DNA of 64,000 bases, from positions 54,429-118,428 of the forward strand of contig NZ_BONP01000012.1 of NCBI RefSeq assembly GCF_016862775.1. The letters run 5' to 3'. The number at the start of each line of letters is the position of its first letter. Position 1 is the first letter of the stretch. This DNA comes from Cellulomonas phragmiteti. GTDB lineage: Bacteria; Actinomycetota; Actinomycetes; Actinomycetales; Cellulomonadaceae. A program made the position numbers and the translations under genes. The notes below the pieces were generated by a model that saw only the letters and a program-made list of their open reading frames with translations, had not been told where the DNA came from and did not search any database. Positions 52,389 to 62,454 of the stretch are shown in pieces.

Positions 52389-54680
52389 ATGCAGCTCGGT
52401 GCCACGAGCATCACGATCGTCGCGGCGATCGCCGTCATCGGACTGGCGGCCCTGGTCGTCGCCGCCGTCCTCCGTCGCCAGGTGCTCGCCGCCGGCGAGG
52501 GGACCGCCTCGATGCAGCAGATCGCCCAGGCGGTGCAGGAGGGCGCCTCGGCGTTCCTCAGTCGCCAGTTCCGCACGCTCGCCGTGTTCGCGGCGGTGGT
52601 CTGCGCCCTGCTGTTCCTGCTGCCGGGCGACGGCGGGGTCAAGATCGGGCGGTCCGTCTTCTTCCTCGTCGGCGCCGGGTTCTCGGCCGCCATCGGGTTC
52701 CTCGGGATGTGGCTCGCGACGCGCGCCAACCTGCGGGTCGCCGCCGCGGCGTCCGGCCCCGACGGCCGCGCGGAGGGTGCGCGGATCGCGTTCCGCACCG
52801 GTGGCGTCGTCGGCATGGCCGTCGTCGGTCTCGGCCTGCTGGGTGCCTCCCTCGTCGTGCTGCTGTACCGCGGCGAGGCACCGGCGGTGCTCGAGGGCTT
52901 CGGGTTCGGCGCCGCGCTGCTCGCGATGTTCATGCGCGTCGGCGGGGGCATCTTCACCAAGGCCGCCGACGTCGGCGCGGACCTCGTCGGCAAGGTCGAG
53001 CAGGGCATCCCCGAGGACGACCCGCGCAACGCCGCCACGATCGCGGACAACGTCGGCGACAACGTGGGGGACTGCGCCGGGATGGCTGCGGACCTGTTCG
53101 AGTCCTACGCCGTCATGCTGGTCGCGGCCCTGATCCTCGGGCGCGCGGCGTTCGGCGAGGAGGGCATGGTGTTCCCGCTCATCGTCACCGCGGTGGGAGC
53201 GCTCGTCGCGGCCCTCGGTGTCGCGATGACCCGGGTGCGCGGCGACGAGAGCGGCCTGGCCGCCATCAACCGCGGCTTCTACGTGTCGGCGCTCGTCGGC
53301 GTCGCGCTGGCCGCCGCGGCCGCCTACGCCTACCTCCCGGCGACGTTCGCCGAGCTGCCCGGCGGCACGACCGGCCTCGAGGGCCACGCGGGCGACCCGC
53401 GGCTCGTCGCGTCGGCCGCCGTGCTCATCGGCGTCGTCCTCGCGGGCGTCATCCTGTGGGTCACCGGCTACTTCACGGGCACGACGAGCAAGCCGACGCT
53501 GCACGTCGCCCGCACCACGCTGACCGGTCCCGCCACGGTCGTGCTGTCCGGGATCGGCGTGGGCTTCGAGTCCGCCGTCTACACGGCCGGCATCATCGCC
53601 GCCGCGATCTGCGGGGTCTTCCTGCTCGCCGGCGGCTCGGTGCCCCTCGCGCTGTTCCTCATCGCGCTCGCGGGCTGCGGCCTGCTGACGACCGTGGGGG
53701 TCATCGTCGCGATGGACACGTTCGGGCCGGTGAGCGACAACGCGCAGGGCATCGCCGAGATGTCGGGCGACGTCACCCCCGAGGGGGCGCAGATCCTCAC
53801 GGACCTCGACGCGGTGGGCAACACCACCAAGGCGGTCACCAAGGGCATCGCGATCGCCACGGCCGTGCTCGCCGCGACCGCGCTGTTCGGCTCGTACGCC
53901 GACGCCGTGCGGCAGGCGCTCGCGGGCGTCTCGGGCGAGATGGGCGACGACCTCGTCGCGGCGATGATGTCGTACGACATCATCAACCCGATCACCCTCG
54001 TCGGGGTGATCCTGGGCGGCGCCACCGTGTTCCTCTTCTCCGGGCTCGCCATCGACGCGGTGACGCGCGCGGCGGGTGCCATCGTGTTCGAGGTGCGCCG
54101 CCAGTTCCGCGAGAACCCCGGCATCATGACGGGCGAGGTGCGGCCCGAGTACGCGCGCGTGGTCGACATCTGCACGCGCGACTCCCTGCGCGAGCTCGCG
54201 ACCCCGGGCCTGCTGGCCGCGTTCGCGCCCATCGCCGTGGGCTTCGGCCTGGGCGTCGGCCCGCTCGCCGGCTTCCTGGCCGGGACCATCGGCACCGGTG
54301 TGCTGATGGCCGTGTTCCTGTCCAACTCCGGCGGCACGTGGGACAACGCGAAGAAGATCATCGAGGACGGCAGCTACGGCGGGAAGGGATCGCCCGCCCA
54401 CGCGGCCGCCGTCATCGGCGACACCGTCGGCGACCCGTTCAAGGACACGGCCGGGCCCGCGATCAACCCGCTCATCAAGGTGATGAACCTGGTGTCGGTG
54501 CTCATCGCCCCGGCGATCGTCGTGGTGTCCGTCGGTGACGACGCGAACCACGCCCTGCGCCTGGGGATCGCGGTCGTGGCCACCGCCATCGCGTTCGGCG
54601 CGGTCATCGCGTCGCGGCTGCGCGCCGCCAAGGTCGACCGTGAGGGACGCCTCGAGCACGAGGCGCAGCTGGTCGGCTGA
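52389..54680 (+). CDS. hppA: H+-translocating membrane pyrophosphatase (K+-independent)
   Basis: A 763-residue protein with about 16 hydrophobic segments. FTKAADVGADLVGKVEQGIPEDDPRN-type substrate site text begins near residue 195, and DNVGDNVGDCAGMAAD near 220 gives metal-binding Asp residues. A third Asp-rich segment follows near 670 (GDTVGDPFKDTAGPAINPL). GNTTKAVTKG near 476 has Lys where potassium-dependent enzymes have Ala, which marks the K+-independent, proton-pumping class. It uses pyrophosphate to pump protons. GGAGG lies six bases before the ATG. Confidence 0.93.
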   Translation: MQLGATSITIVAAIAVIGLAALVVAAVLRRQVLAAGEGTASMQQIAQAVQEGASAFLSRQFRTLAVFAAVVCALLFLLPGDGGVKIGRSVFFLVGAGFSAAIGFLGMWLATRANLRVAAAASGPDGRAEGARIAFRTGGVVGMAVVGLGLLGASLVVLLYRGEAPAVLEGFGFGAALLAMFMRVGGGIFTKAADVGADLVGKVEQGIPEDDPRNAATIADNVGDNVGDCAGMAADLFESYAVMLVAALILGRAAFGEEGMVFPLIVTAVGALVAALGVAMTRVRGDESGLAAINRGFYVSALVGVALAAAAAYAYLPATFAELPGGTTGLEGHAGDPRLVASAAVLIGVVLAGVILWVTGYFTGTTSKPTLHVARTTLTGPATVVLSGIGVGFESAVYTAGIIAAAICGVFLLAGGSVPLALFLIALAGCGLLTTVGVIVAMDTFGPVSDNAQGIAEMSGDVTPEGAQILTDLDAVGNTTKAVTKGIAIATAVLAATALFGSYADAVRQALAGVSGEMGDDLVAAMMSYDIINPITLVGVILGGATVFLFSGLAIDAVTRAAGAIVFEVRRQFRENPGIMTGEVRPEYARVVDICTRDSLRELATPGLLAAFAPIAVGFGLGVGPLAGFLAGTIGTGVLMAVFLSNSGGTWDNAKKIIEDGSYGGKGSPAHAAAVIGDTVGDPFKDTAGPAINPLIKVMNLVSVLIAPAIVVVSVGDDANHALRLGIAVVATAIAFGAVIASRLRAAKVDREGRLEHEAQLVG

Positions 54681-54690
54681 CCCGCGGCGG

Positions 54691-55353
54691 TCAGCGCCGC
54701 AGCACGTAGGTGATGCCGACGGCGTCGCCCCCGGCATCGGCCGGCGGCGACGCCGTCAGCGCGAGCGCGTCGGGCGAGCAGGTCGCGGTGGAGGACGTCG
54801 GCGGGAGCGCCTCGATCGCGTCCTCGGCGGAGCCCGCCGGGACGTCGAGCGGGTCGCCGCCCAGCGTGGCGGTCGTCGTCACGTCCAGGTCCTGCGGGTC
54901 GACGTCCGCGATGGTCAGCACACCGTCCGCGAGCACCCAGGTCCCCTCGAGGTCCCCGGCCGACGCCGACGTCGACCTCAGCTCGTCCCCCCCGGCGGAC
55001 ATCGCCACCGACGACGAGGAGTCGACGGCGGCGGTGAAGCGCCCGTCGACCTCGAACTCGTAGGTCGTCGTGCCGTCGAGGGTCACCTCGACCTCGCCGT
55101 CGCCGCTCCCGGCGACCAGGTCGCGCAGCTCGCCCTGCATGGCCGCGAGGTCCAGGCGCCACGTGCCGACCACGCAGTCGTCGGTGGCGGCCGCCGTGGG
55201 CAGCGGGCCGGGCGGGGGCGCGTCCGGCGCGGCCGGCGTCGCACCGGGCGCGGTCGTGCCCGTCGCGTCGGGCGTCGGGGTGTCGGACGCTGTGCAGGCG
55301 GTCAGGAGCAGGGTGGCGGCGGCCGTGACGGCCAGGGCGCGGGTGCGGCGCAC
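54691..55353 (-). CDS. Putative lipoprotein
   Basis: A 220-residue secreted protein. The signal sequence ends in the lipobox LLLTAC, so Cys21 or so should be lipidated. A Thr/Pro/Ala-rich linker follows (about residues 22-55), then a beta-rich domain with DCVVGTWRLDLAAM near 60 and GTWVLADGVLTIADVDP near 138, a layout like lipocalin-type or META-like domains. GTG at 55353 has AGAGGA six bases upstream. Convergent with hppA with a ten-base gap. Function unknown. Confidence 0.75.
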   Translation of the reverse strand: MRRTRALAVTAAATLLLTACTASDTPTPDATGTTAPGATPAAPDAPPPGPLPTAAATDDCVVGTWRLDLAAMQGELRDLVAGSGDGEVEVTLDGTTTYEFEVDGRFTAAVDSSSSVAMSAGGDELRSTSASAGDLEGTWVLADGVLTIADVDPQDLDVTTTATLGGDPLDVPAGSAEDAIEALPPTSSTATCSPDALALTASPPADAGGDAVGITYVLRR

Positions 55354-55520
55354 GCGGGTCCTCTCGTCGGGCGCGTCGCGGCGCACCGGTCGGTCGGTCG
55401 GAGGCGGCCAACGTACGCCAGGTCGGCGCGTGCCGCGGCAGGGGCGTCCGTGGTCGGCCCCGTGACGCGCCCGCGGCCGCTCGGTACGCTCACGCAGCCG
55501 CACGACGGACGGAGCCCACG

Positions 55521-56219
55521 GTGAACGCGCGCGACATCGGCACCCTGCGGGTGATGACGTACAACCTGCGAGGGCTGCGTGAGGAGGTCGACGCGCTCGT
55601 CGAGGTCGTGCGTGCGGCGCGTCCCGACGTGCTCGCGGTCCAGGAGCCGCCGCGCGGCCTGCGCGGGCGGGTACGGCTGCGGCGGTTCGCCGCACGCACC
55701 GGGCTGCGGGTGGCCGTCGGCGGCGGTGGTGCCCGGACGACGGCCCTGCTCGTGGTGCCGCACCGCAGCGTGCGGGGCGCGACGGCGCTGCGGCTGCCGT
55801 GGCGGCCCGGGCTCACGCGGCGCGGGGCGGCCACCGCACGCGTCGACGGCGTCCGCGTCGTCGTCGTCCACCTGGGACTGCGCGCGTCCGAGCGCAGCCG
55901 GCACGTGGACCTGCTGACGCGCCGGCTCCTGCACGGGTCCGACGGCCCGGTCGTGGTGGCCGGCGACCTCAACGAGCGCCCGGGCGGGCCGTCGTGGGTC
56001 GCGCTGACCGCAGGCGGCGGTGCGCTGCAGGACGCCGCGAGCGTCGCCGACGCCGACCACCCGACCTACCCGGCCGACGTGCCGCGGGTCCGCATCGACG
56101 TGGTCCTCGTCGACCGGCGCCTGCCGGTGCTCGGCGCGCACGTGCCCGACGCCGCGGCCGTGGGCGTCGCGAGCGACCACCGCCCCCTCGTCGTGGACGT
56201 GCACCTGCCCGAGCCCTGA
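55521..56219 (+). CDS. Endonuclease/exonuclease/phosphatase-family hydrolase
   Basis: A 232-residue EEP-fold metal enzyme with all four signature parts: MTYNLRG near residue 12 (Asn), VQEPP near 40 (Glu), GDLNERP near 153 (Asp-x-Asn) and SDHRPL near 222 (catalytic Asp-His). Relatives cleave phosphodiesters in DNA, lipids or signalling molecules. The substrate cannot be read here; no signal peptide is visible, so it is cytosolic. GTG start at 55521. Confidence 0.82.
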   Translation: MNARDIGTLRVMTYNLRGLREEVDALVEVVRAARPDVLAVQEPPRGLRGRVRLRRFAARTGLRVAVGGGGARTTALLVVPHRSVRGATALRLPWRPGLTRRGAATARVDGVRVVVVHLGLRASERSRHVDLLTRRLLHGSDGPVVVAGDLNERPGGPSWVALTAGGGALQDAASVADADHPTYPADVPRVRIDVVLVDRRLPVLGAHVPDAAAVGVASDHRPLVVDVHLPEP

Positions 56220-56275
56220 GCGCCGGCCGTGCCCGGGCGACGGCCGGGACCGGCGCCGCCTGGGACGATGGGAGC

Positions 56276-57838
56276 GTGAGCGTCACCCCGGACACCCCCG
56301 TCGTCGACCCCCGCCTCGTGGACGCGCTGCGTGCGGACCTGACCGCCGCCGCGTACACGGTCGAGCACGTCGACGAGCTGCTCGGCCCCGTCCCGGCGGG
56401 CGCCCTCGCACGCGGGGAGGCCGTGCCGGCGCTGCGCGCGACCGACCCGTCGGCCCCTGCCGGTCGCGACCCGGCCGCCGTGCTCACGCGCGTGTTCGTG
56501 CTCGGTGCACCGGTCACGGCGGCCGCTCTGGAGGCCGCGCTGCCCACGGTCGGGGTGGCCGGCGCGCGTCGGCTCGGGCTGGTCGACGTCGCCGGCGCCG
56601 CCCCCGACGACCAGGCGCGCGCCCGGGTCGACCTGCGCCCCTACGCCGCCACGGACGGGGCGGGCGACGCCTCCTGGTGGATCGCGTCCGACCTGGGCGA
56701 GCTCGCGACCGGGGGTGCGCTGCGCACCGACCACGTGCTCGGCGTCGGCGGGGCGTCCCTCACGCTCGCGCAGGCCACGGTCCGCGACCCGCGCCGGCGC
56801 GTCCTGGACCTCGGCACCGGGTGCGGCGTGCAGGCCCTGCACGCGAGCCGCCACGCCGCGCACGTCGTCGCCACGGACCTGTCCTCCCGGGCCCTCGCGT
56901 ACGCGGGGTTCACCGCGGCGCTGGCGGGTCTGGGCCCCGACCGCGTGAGCCTGCGCGCCGGCTCGATGCTCGACCCCGTCGCGGACGAGACGTTCGACCT
57001 GGTCGTCAGCAACCCGCCCTTCGTCATCACCCCCCGCCGCGCCGACGTGCCCGCGTACGACTACCGCGACGGCGGCCGGGCCGGCGACGACCTGGTCCGG
57101 GACCTGGTCACCGGCGTGGGGGCGGTGCTGGCCCCCGGTGGGGTGGCCCAGCTGCTCGCCAACTGGGAGGTGCGCGGCGGGGAGGACTGGCACGAGCGCA
57201 TCGGCGCGTGGGTCGACGCGTCCGGGCTGGACGCGTGGGTCGTGCTGCGCGACCAGCAGGACCCGGCGCAGTACGCCGAGACGTGGATCCGCGACGGCGG
57301 CACCACACCCGCGGACCGCGGCACCTGGGCGTCCCGGTACGGTGCCTGGCTCGACGACCTGGCGTCGCGCGACGTCACGTCGGTCGGGTTCGGGATCGTC
57401 ACGCTGCGTCGGCCCGTCGCCGGGCCCGCGACCCTGCGGCGGCTCGAGCAGCAGACCGGGCCGGTCCGCCCGCCCCTGGGACCCGTCATCGCGGCGGGCC
57501 TCGCCGCGCACGACGCCGTCGCGGGCCTGACCGCCGAGGGCCTCGCCGCGCTGCGGCTGACCGTCGCGCCCGACGTCACCGAGGAGCGGTACCTCGAGCC
57601 CGGTGCGGTCGATCCGCGCGTCGTCCTGCTGCGGCAGGGGCACGGGTTCGGGCGCGCGGTCCAGGCCGGCACGGCGCTCGCCGCGTTCGTCGGCGCCTGC
57701 GACGGGGAGCTGACCGCCGGCCAGATCATCGGGGCGCTGGGCGCCCTGCTCGACGTCCCGGCGGGTGACGTCGCCGCCGACGTGCTGCCCACGGTCCGCG
57801 GACTGCTCCTCGACGGCCTGCTGACGGTGGAGCCCTGA
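56276..57838 (+). CDS. Class I SAM-dependent methyltransferase with N-terminal extension
   Basis: A 520-residue protein. An N-terminal region of about 160 residues precedes the Rossmann core, whose motif I is VLDLGTGCGVQALHA near residue 178. Motif IV is VVSNPPFV near 243, typical of N6-adenine or protein-glutamine N5 methyltransferases. About 120 C-terminal residues form a winged-helix-like tail. Proteins of this size and order occur in most actinobacteria. The target (rRNA, DNA or protein) is not known to me. GTG start with GGAGC just before it. Confidence 0.8.
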   Translation: MSVTPDTPVVDPRLVDALRADLTAAAYTVEHVDELLGPVPAGALARGEAVPALRATDPSAPAGRDPAAVLTRVFVLGAPVTAAALEAALPTVGVAGARRLGLVDVAGAAPDDQARARVDLRPYAATDGAGDASWWIASDLGELATGGALRTDHVLGVGGASLTLAQATVRDPRRRVLDLGTGCGVQALHASRHAAHVVATDLSSRALAYAGFTAALAGLGPDRVSLRAGSMLDPVADETFDLVVSNPPFVITPRRADVPAYDYRDGGRAGDDLVRDLVTGVGAVLAPGGVAQLLANWEVRGGEDWHERIGAWVDASGLDAWVVLRDQQDPAQYAETWIRDGGTTPADRGTWASRYGAWLDDLASRDVTSVGFGIVTLRRPVAGPATLRRLEQQTGPVRPPLGPVIAAGLAAHDAVAGLTAEGLAALRLTVAPDVTEERYLEPGAVDPRVVLLRQGHGFGRAVQAGTALAAFVGACDGELTAGQIIGALGALLDVPAGDVAADVLPTVRGLLLDGLLTVEP

Positions 57839-57966
57839 CGTCGCCCGAGCCCGCCCACGACGTCGACGGGGGCAGGACGCGCGGCTGCTGCGGCCACGGT
57901 CCCGCGCGACAGTAGGCTCGCCCTGGTCGCGCGACGGGCGGCCGTGATCAGCGACGGAGGGGCTCG

Positions 57967-58791
57967 ATGACCACGCAGGACACGGGGGCGCCGCCCGCGG
58001 TGGCGGTGCTCGGCGGTGGGGTCATGGGCGGCACGCTCGTCGCGGCCCTGCGCGCGGGCGGGTGGCCGGGGGACCGCGTGGCGGTGGCGGACCAGGACCG
58101 CGCCAAGGCGCACGCCCTGGCGCAGGAGCACGGCGTGCGCACGGCCGGCAACCGGGACGCGGTCGCCGCGGCCGACGTCGTGCTGCTCGCGGTCAAACCC
58201 GACGTGGTGCCGGCGGCGCTCGCGGAGATCGCGCCCGTGCTGCGCCCCGGTGCGCTGGTCGTGAGCGTCGCCGCGGGGGTGCCGCTGCGGGTCTACGAGG
58301 ACGCCCTGCCGGCGGGCACCCCCGTGGTGCGCGTCATGCCCAACACGCCGGCCCTCATCGGCAAGGGGGCCAGCGCGATCGCGCCGGGCGCGGCCGCCGG
58401 CGAGGAGCACCTCGCGCTCGTCGAGCGGGTGCTCGCGGCGACGGGCCTGGTCGAACGGGTCGCGGAGAAGCACCTCGACGCGGTGACGGCGCTGTCCGGG
58501 TCGGGTCCCGCGTACGCGTTCTACGTGATCGACGCGATGGCCGAGGCGGGTGTCCTGCTGGGGCTGCCGCGCGACCTGGCGTCGCGGCTCGCCGTCGCGA
58601 CCGTCGAGGGCGCGGCCGCGATGGTCGCGCAGACCGGCGAGCACCCGGTGGTCCTGCGCGAGCGGGTCTCGTCCCCCGGGGGGACGACGGTCGCGGGCGT
58701 CGCCGCGCTCGACGCGCACGCGGTGCGCGCGGGCCTCGTGGCGGGTGTGCGCGCCGCCGCGGAGCGCTCGCGCGAGCTCGGCGCGGGCTGA
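57967..58791 (+). CDS. proC: Pyrroline-5-carboxylate reductase
   Basis: A 274-residue enzyme with the N-terminal NADPH fold VLGGGVMGGTLVAAL near residue 12, VMPNTPALIGKGASA near 122 and the ProC signature ALSGSGPAYAFYVIDAMAEAG near 175, ending with HPVVLRERVSSPGGTT. It reduces pyrroline-5-carboxylate to proline. The 128-base gap before it (57839-57966) presumably carries its promoter. The LacI-type regulator follows two bases after its stop. Confidence 0.92.
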   Translation: MTTQDTGAPPAVAVLGGGVMGGTLVAALRAGGWPGDRVAVADQDRAKAHALAQEHGVRTAGNRDAVAAADVVLLAVKPDVVPAALAEIAPVLRPGALVVSVAAGVPLRVYEDALPAGTPVVRVMPNTPALIGKGASAIAPGAAAGEEHLALVERVLAATGLVERVAEKHLDAVTALSGSGPAYAFYVIDAMAEAGVLLGLPRDLASRLAVATVEGAAAMVAQTGEHPVVLRERVSSPGGTTVAGVAALDAHAVRAGLVAGVRAAAERSRELGAG

Positions 58792-58793
58792 CG

Positions 58794-59867
58794 GTGACCG
58801 GGGGTCCCCGACCGGCGGGTGCCGGGCGACCGGCGACGTCGCGCCGCTCGCGCGACGGCCGGCCGCCGGCGATGAACGACGTGGCGGCGCTCGCGGGCGT
58901 CAGCCACCAGACGGTGTCCCGCGTGCTCAACGAGCACCCGAGCGTGCGCCCGGCGACGCGGGAGCGGGTGCTCGAGGCGATCGCGACCCTCGGCTACCGG
59001 CCCAACCTGGCCGCGCGCGCCCTGGTGACGCGCCGTACGGGGACGCTCGGGGTGATCACGCCGGCGAGTGCGCTGTTCGGCCCGACGAGCACGCTGGTGG
59101 CGTTCGAGCAGGCGGCGCGCGACGCGGGGTTCTACGTCTCGGTCGCGACGCTGCGCGCGTTCCAGGGCGACGAGGTCGTCGCCGCGGTCGAGCACTTCCT
59201 GGCCCAGGGGGTGGACGGGGTCGTCGTCGTCGCGCCGCGCAGCGGGACGGTCGACGCGGTGGGCGGCGTGCACGTCCCGGTGCCGGTCGTGCTCGTGTCG
59301 TCGGGCCGGGAGGGCCTGGACCTGCCGACCGTCTCGGTGGACCAGGTCGCCGGCGGGCGGCTGGCGACGGAGCACCTGCTGACGTCGGGGCGCCGCACCG
59401 TGGTCCACGTCGCGGGCCCGCAGGAGTGGTACGACGCCCGCGACCGGCTGCGGGGCTGGCGCGAGGCGCTGGAGGCGGCCGGGGTGCCGGTGCCGGAGCA
59501 CCGCGCGGGGGGCTGGTCGGCGGCCGACGGGTACCAGGTCGGCACGGAGCTGGTCCGCACGGGCGTGCCGGAGGCGATCTTCGCGGCGAACGACCAGCTC
59601 GCGCTCGGTCTGCTCGCGGCCTTCGGCCAGGCGGGGGTCCGGGTGCCGCAGGACGTGGCGGTCGTGGGGTTCGACGACGAGCCGGGCACCGCCTTCTACG
59701 CACCGCCGCTGACGACGGTGCGCCAGGGGTTCGACGAGCTGGGGCGGCGTGCGGTGCAGTCGGTGGTGGACGCTCTGGCGGGTGGCGCGCCGGCGCACCA
59801 CGCGATCGCGCCCGAGCTGGTGGTCCGGCGCTCGTCGGGTGCGGCGCAGGGGCCGCCGACGGGGTGA
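58794..59867 (+). CDS. LacI-family transcriptional regulator of the arabinose operon
   Basis: A 357-residue regulator. The helix-turn-helix reads MNDVAALAGVSHQTVSRVLN from residue 27, and the periplasmic-binding-like sensor domain follows from about 80, with GWREALEAAGVPVPEHRAG and FAANDQLALGLL. Its C-terminal part has VGFDDEPGTAFYAPPLTTV. It probably represses araBDA through the site at 59888-59903 and responds to arabinose or a related sugar. The GTG at 58794 gives 26 extra Arg/Gly-rich residues before the HTH; a start at 58872 would be the more usual length. Confidence 0.87.
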   Translation: MTGGPRPAGAGRPATSRRSRDGRPPAMNDVAALAGVSHQTVSRVLNEHPSVRPATRERVLEAIATLGYRPNLAARALVTRRTGTLGVITPASALFGPTSTLVAFEQAARDAGFYVSVATLRAFQGDEVVAAVEHFLAQGVDGVVVVAPRSGTVDAVGGVHVPVPVVLVSSGREGLDLPTVSVDQVAGGRLATEHLLTSGRRTVVHVAGPQEWYDARDRLRGWREALEAAGVPVPEHRAGGWSAADGYQVGTELVRTGVPEAIFAANDQLALGLLAAFGQAGVRVPQDVAVVGFDDEPGTAFYAPPLTTVRQGFDELGRRAVQSVVDALAGGAPAHHAIAPELVVRRSSGAAQGPPTG

Positions 59868-59887
59868 CGAGAGTCGACAGGCACGCC

Positions 59888-59903
59888 ATGTGAGCGTTAA
59901 CAT
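59888..59903. promoter_or_regulatory. LacI-type operator upstream of araB
   Basis: ATGTGAGCGTTAACAT is a 16-bp imperfect palindrome with six of eight positions symmetric and the central CG typical of LacI-family operators. It lies 81 bases upstream of the araB start and 21 bases after the regulator gene. Confidence 0.6.
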
Positions 59904-59983
59904 CACCTCGGTGCGGGTGGTCCGGGTGGGCGGCCCGCGACGGCGACACCGGGCGACGGCGCCCGGAGAGGGAGCAGCACGCG

Positions 59984-61600
59984 ATGGCGCACGAGCACGG
60001 GGCGGACGACCAGCAGGACACGGCCCGCCGGGCCCTCGAGGAGGGTCGCGCGACCCTCGGGATCGAGCTCGGCTCCACCCGTATCAAGGCGGTGCTGGTC
60101 GGCGAGGACCACACGCCCCTCGCCTCCGGCAGCCACGCCTGGGAGAACCAGCTCGTGGACGGCACGTGGACGTACGCGCTCGACGCGGTCTGGGACGGGC
60201 TGCGCGCCGCCGTCGCCGACCTGCTGTCCGACGCGGGACGTCGGTACGGCGTGCGCCCCACGTCGCTCGCCGCGATCGGCGTCTCCGCGATGATGCACGG
60301 CTACCTCGCGTTCGACGCCGACGACGAGCTGCTCGTGCCGTTCCGCACCTGGCGCAACACGTCGACCGGTGCGGCCGCCTCCGAGCTCACCGAGCTGTTC
60401 GGCTACAACATCCCGCTGCGCTGGTCGGTGGCGCACCTGCACCAGGCCGTCCTCGACGCCGAGCCGCACGTCGCCGACGTGCGCTTCGTGACCACGCTCG
60501 CCGGGTACGTGCACTGGCGCCTGACGGGCCGCAAGGTCCTCGGCGTCGGCGACGCGTCCGGCATGTTCCCGGTCGACCCCGCCACACGCGGCTACGACGC
60601 CGACCTGCTGGCCCGCTACGACGCCCTCGCCGCGGACCGCCTGCCCGTCGACCACCTGGCCGACCTGCTGCCCGAGGTCCTCGTCGCGGGCCAGGAGGCG
60701 GGCCGGCTCACCGACGAGGGCGCCGCGCTGCTCGACCCGACGGGGACGCTGCGCGCGGGGACCCCGCTGTGCCCGCCCGAGGGCGACGCCGGCACGGGCA
60801 TGGTCGCGACCGCGTCCGTGGCGCCCCGCACCGCCAACATCAGCGTCGGGACCAGCATCTTCGCGATGGTCGTGCTCGAGCAGCCGCTGGCGCGCGTCCA
60901 CCACGAGATCGACCTCGTGACGACCCCCGCGGGCGACCTCGTCGCGATGGTCCACTGCAACAACGGCGCGAGCGAGCTGGGGGAGTGGGCCGGTGTGTTC
61001 GGGCGCTTCGCCACCGCGCTGGGGTCCGACGCGGGCGCCGACGAGGTCTTCGGCGTCCTGCTGCGCGAGGCGCTCGAGGGTGAGGCTGACGGCGGCGGGC
61101 TCCTCGCGTACAACTACCTGTCCGGCGAGCCGATCACGGGTCTGGAGCACGGGCGGCCGCTGGTCGTGCGGACCCCCGACAGCCGCCTCACGCTCGGCAA
61201 CTTCGTGCGCACGCAGGTGTACGGTGCGTTCGGCACCCTGAGCCTGGGCATACGGATCCTCGCGGCCGAGGGCGTCGAGGTCGACGCGATGTTCGCCCAC
61301 GGCGGGCTGTTCCGCACCGCGGGCGTCGCGCAGCGGCTGCTCGCCGCGGCCGTCGGGACGCCCGTCGCGGTGGGCCGGACCGCGGGCGAGGGCGGCGCCT
61401 GGGGCATCGCCGTGCTGGCCGGCTACCTCGCCAGCGGCGCCACGCAGGACCTCGGCACGTACCTGACGACGGACGTCTTCGCGGACGCCGAGATCGACGT
61501 CGCGCACCCCGACCCGGCCGACGTCGCGGGCTACGCCGCGTGGCTCGAGCGCTACGAGGCGGGGCTGCCCGTCGAGCGCACCGCGACCGAGGTGCTCTGA
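59984..61600 (+). CDS. araB: FGGY-family L-ribulokinase
   Basis: A 538-residue sugar kinase of the FGGY family. [15 protein letters not shown] near residue 25 is the N-lobe phosphate loop; [13 protein letters not shown] near 97, [13 protein letters not shown] near 290 and [21 protein letters not shown] near 432 complete the active site. By sequence it is closer to the xylulokinase-like ribulokinases of actinobacteria than to enteric AraB, so the role rests partly on the neighbours: araD and araA follow. It phosphorylates L-ribulose. ATG at 59984 with GGGAG upstream. Confidence 0.85.
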   Translation: MAHEHGADDQQDTARRALEEGRATLGIELGSTRIKAVLVGEDHTPLASGSHAWENQLVDGTWTYALDAVWDGLRAAVADLLSDAGRRYGVRPTSLAAIGVSAMMHGYLAFDADDELLVPFRTWRNTSTGAAASELTELFGYNIPLRWSVAHLHQAVLDAEPHVADVRFVTTLAGYVHWRLTGRKVLGVGDASGMFPVDPATRGYDADLLARYDALAADRLPVDHLADLLPEVLVAGQEAGRLTDEGAALLDPTGTLRAGTPLCPPEGDAGTGMVATASVAPRTANISVGTSIFAMVVLEQPLARVHHEIDLVTTPAGDLVAMVHCNNGASELGEWAGVFGRFATALGSDAGADEVFGVLLREALEGEADGGGLLAYNYLSGEPITGLEHGRPLVVRTPDSRLTLGNFVRTQVYGAFGTLSLGIRILAAEGVEVDAMFAHGGLFRTAGVAQRLLAAAVGTPVAVGRTAGEGGAWGIAVLAGYLASGATQDLGTYLTTDVFADAEIDVAHPDPADVAGYAAWLERYEAGLPVERTATEVL

Positions 61601-61698
61601 CCCGCCCACCCGACCCCCACGCGGCGCCCGCCGCACGCCGGCGCCGCCCGCGCCGGGACGCTCCCGCCCGCGCCGCGGGCACCGACGCAGGAGGACGC

Positions 61699-62454
61699 AT
61701 GACCGCCACAGCCCTGGACGCCTACGCGCCCGCCGTCCGCGAGGAGGTGGCGCGCGCCCGCGAGAAGGTCGCCGCGCTGCACGCCGAGCTGCCCCGCTGG
61801 GGGCTGGTCGTGTGGACGGCCGGCAACGTCTCGCAGCGTGTGGTCGTCGACCCCGCCGGGCCGAGCGCGCGCGACCTGCTCGTCATCAAGCCGTCGGGCG
61901 TGACGTACGACGAGCTGACGCCCGAGTCGATGGTCGTGTGCGACCTCGAGGGCACCCTCGTCGAGGGGACGCGCGCACCGTCGTCCGACACCGCGGCGCA
62001 CGCCTACGTGTACACGCACCTGCCCCACGTCGGCGGTGTCGTGCACACCCACTCGACCTACGCGACGGCCTGGGCGGCGCGGGCCGAGCCCGTGCCGTGC
62101 GTGCTGACGATGATGGCCGACGAGTTCGGCGGGGACATCCCGATCGGTCCGTTCGCGCTCATCGGCGACGACTCGATCGGTCGCGGCATCGTCGAGACGC
62201 TGCGGGACTCGCGCAGCCCCGCGGTGCTCATGCGCAACCACGGCCCGTTCACGATCGGCAAGGACGCCACGGCCGCCGTGAAGGCCGCGGTCATGGTCGA
62301 GGAGGTCGCCCGGACCGTCCACATCAGCCGGCAGCTCGGCGAGCCGCTGCCGATCGCGCAGGACGACGTCGACTCGCTGTACGCCCGGTACCAGAACGTC
62401 TACGGCCAGCAGACGAGCACGGCTGCTGCGACCCCCGAAGGAGAATCGCGATGA
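61699..62454 (+). CDS. araD: L-ribulose-5-phosphate 4-epimerase
   Basis: A 251-residue class II aldolase-fold enzyme. [10 protein letters not shown] near residue 40 and [10 protein letters not shown] near 70 bind the substrate phosphate; [13 protein letters not shown] near 116 and RNHGPFTIG near 178 supply the zinc His residues. It interconverts L-ribulose 5-phosphate and D-xylulose 5-phosphate. CAGGAGGA lies upstream of the ATG; the stop overlaps the araA start (ATGA). The C-terminal 15 residues are unconserved. Confidence 0.92.
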   Translation: MTATALDAYAPAVREEVARAREKVAALHAELPRWGLVVWTAGNVSQRVVVDPAGPSARDLLVIKPSGVTYDELTPESMVVCDLEGTLVEGTRAPSSDTAAHAYVYTHLPHVGGVVHTHSTYATAWAARAEPVPCVLTMMADEFGGDIPIGPFALIGDDSIGRGIVETLRDSRSPAVLMRNHGPFTIGKDATAAVKAAVMVEEVARTVHISRQLGEPLPIAQDDVDSLYARYQNVYGQQTSTAAATPEGESR

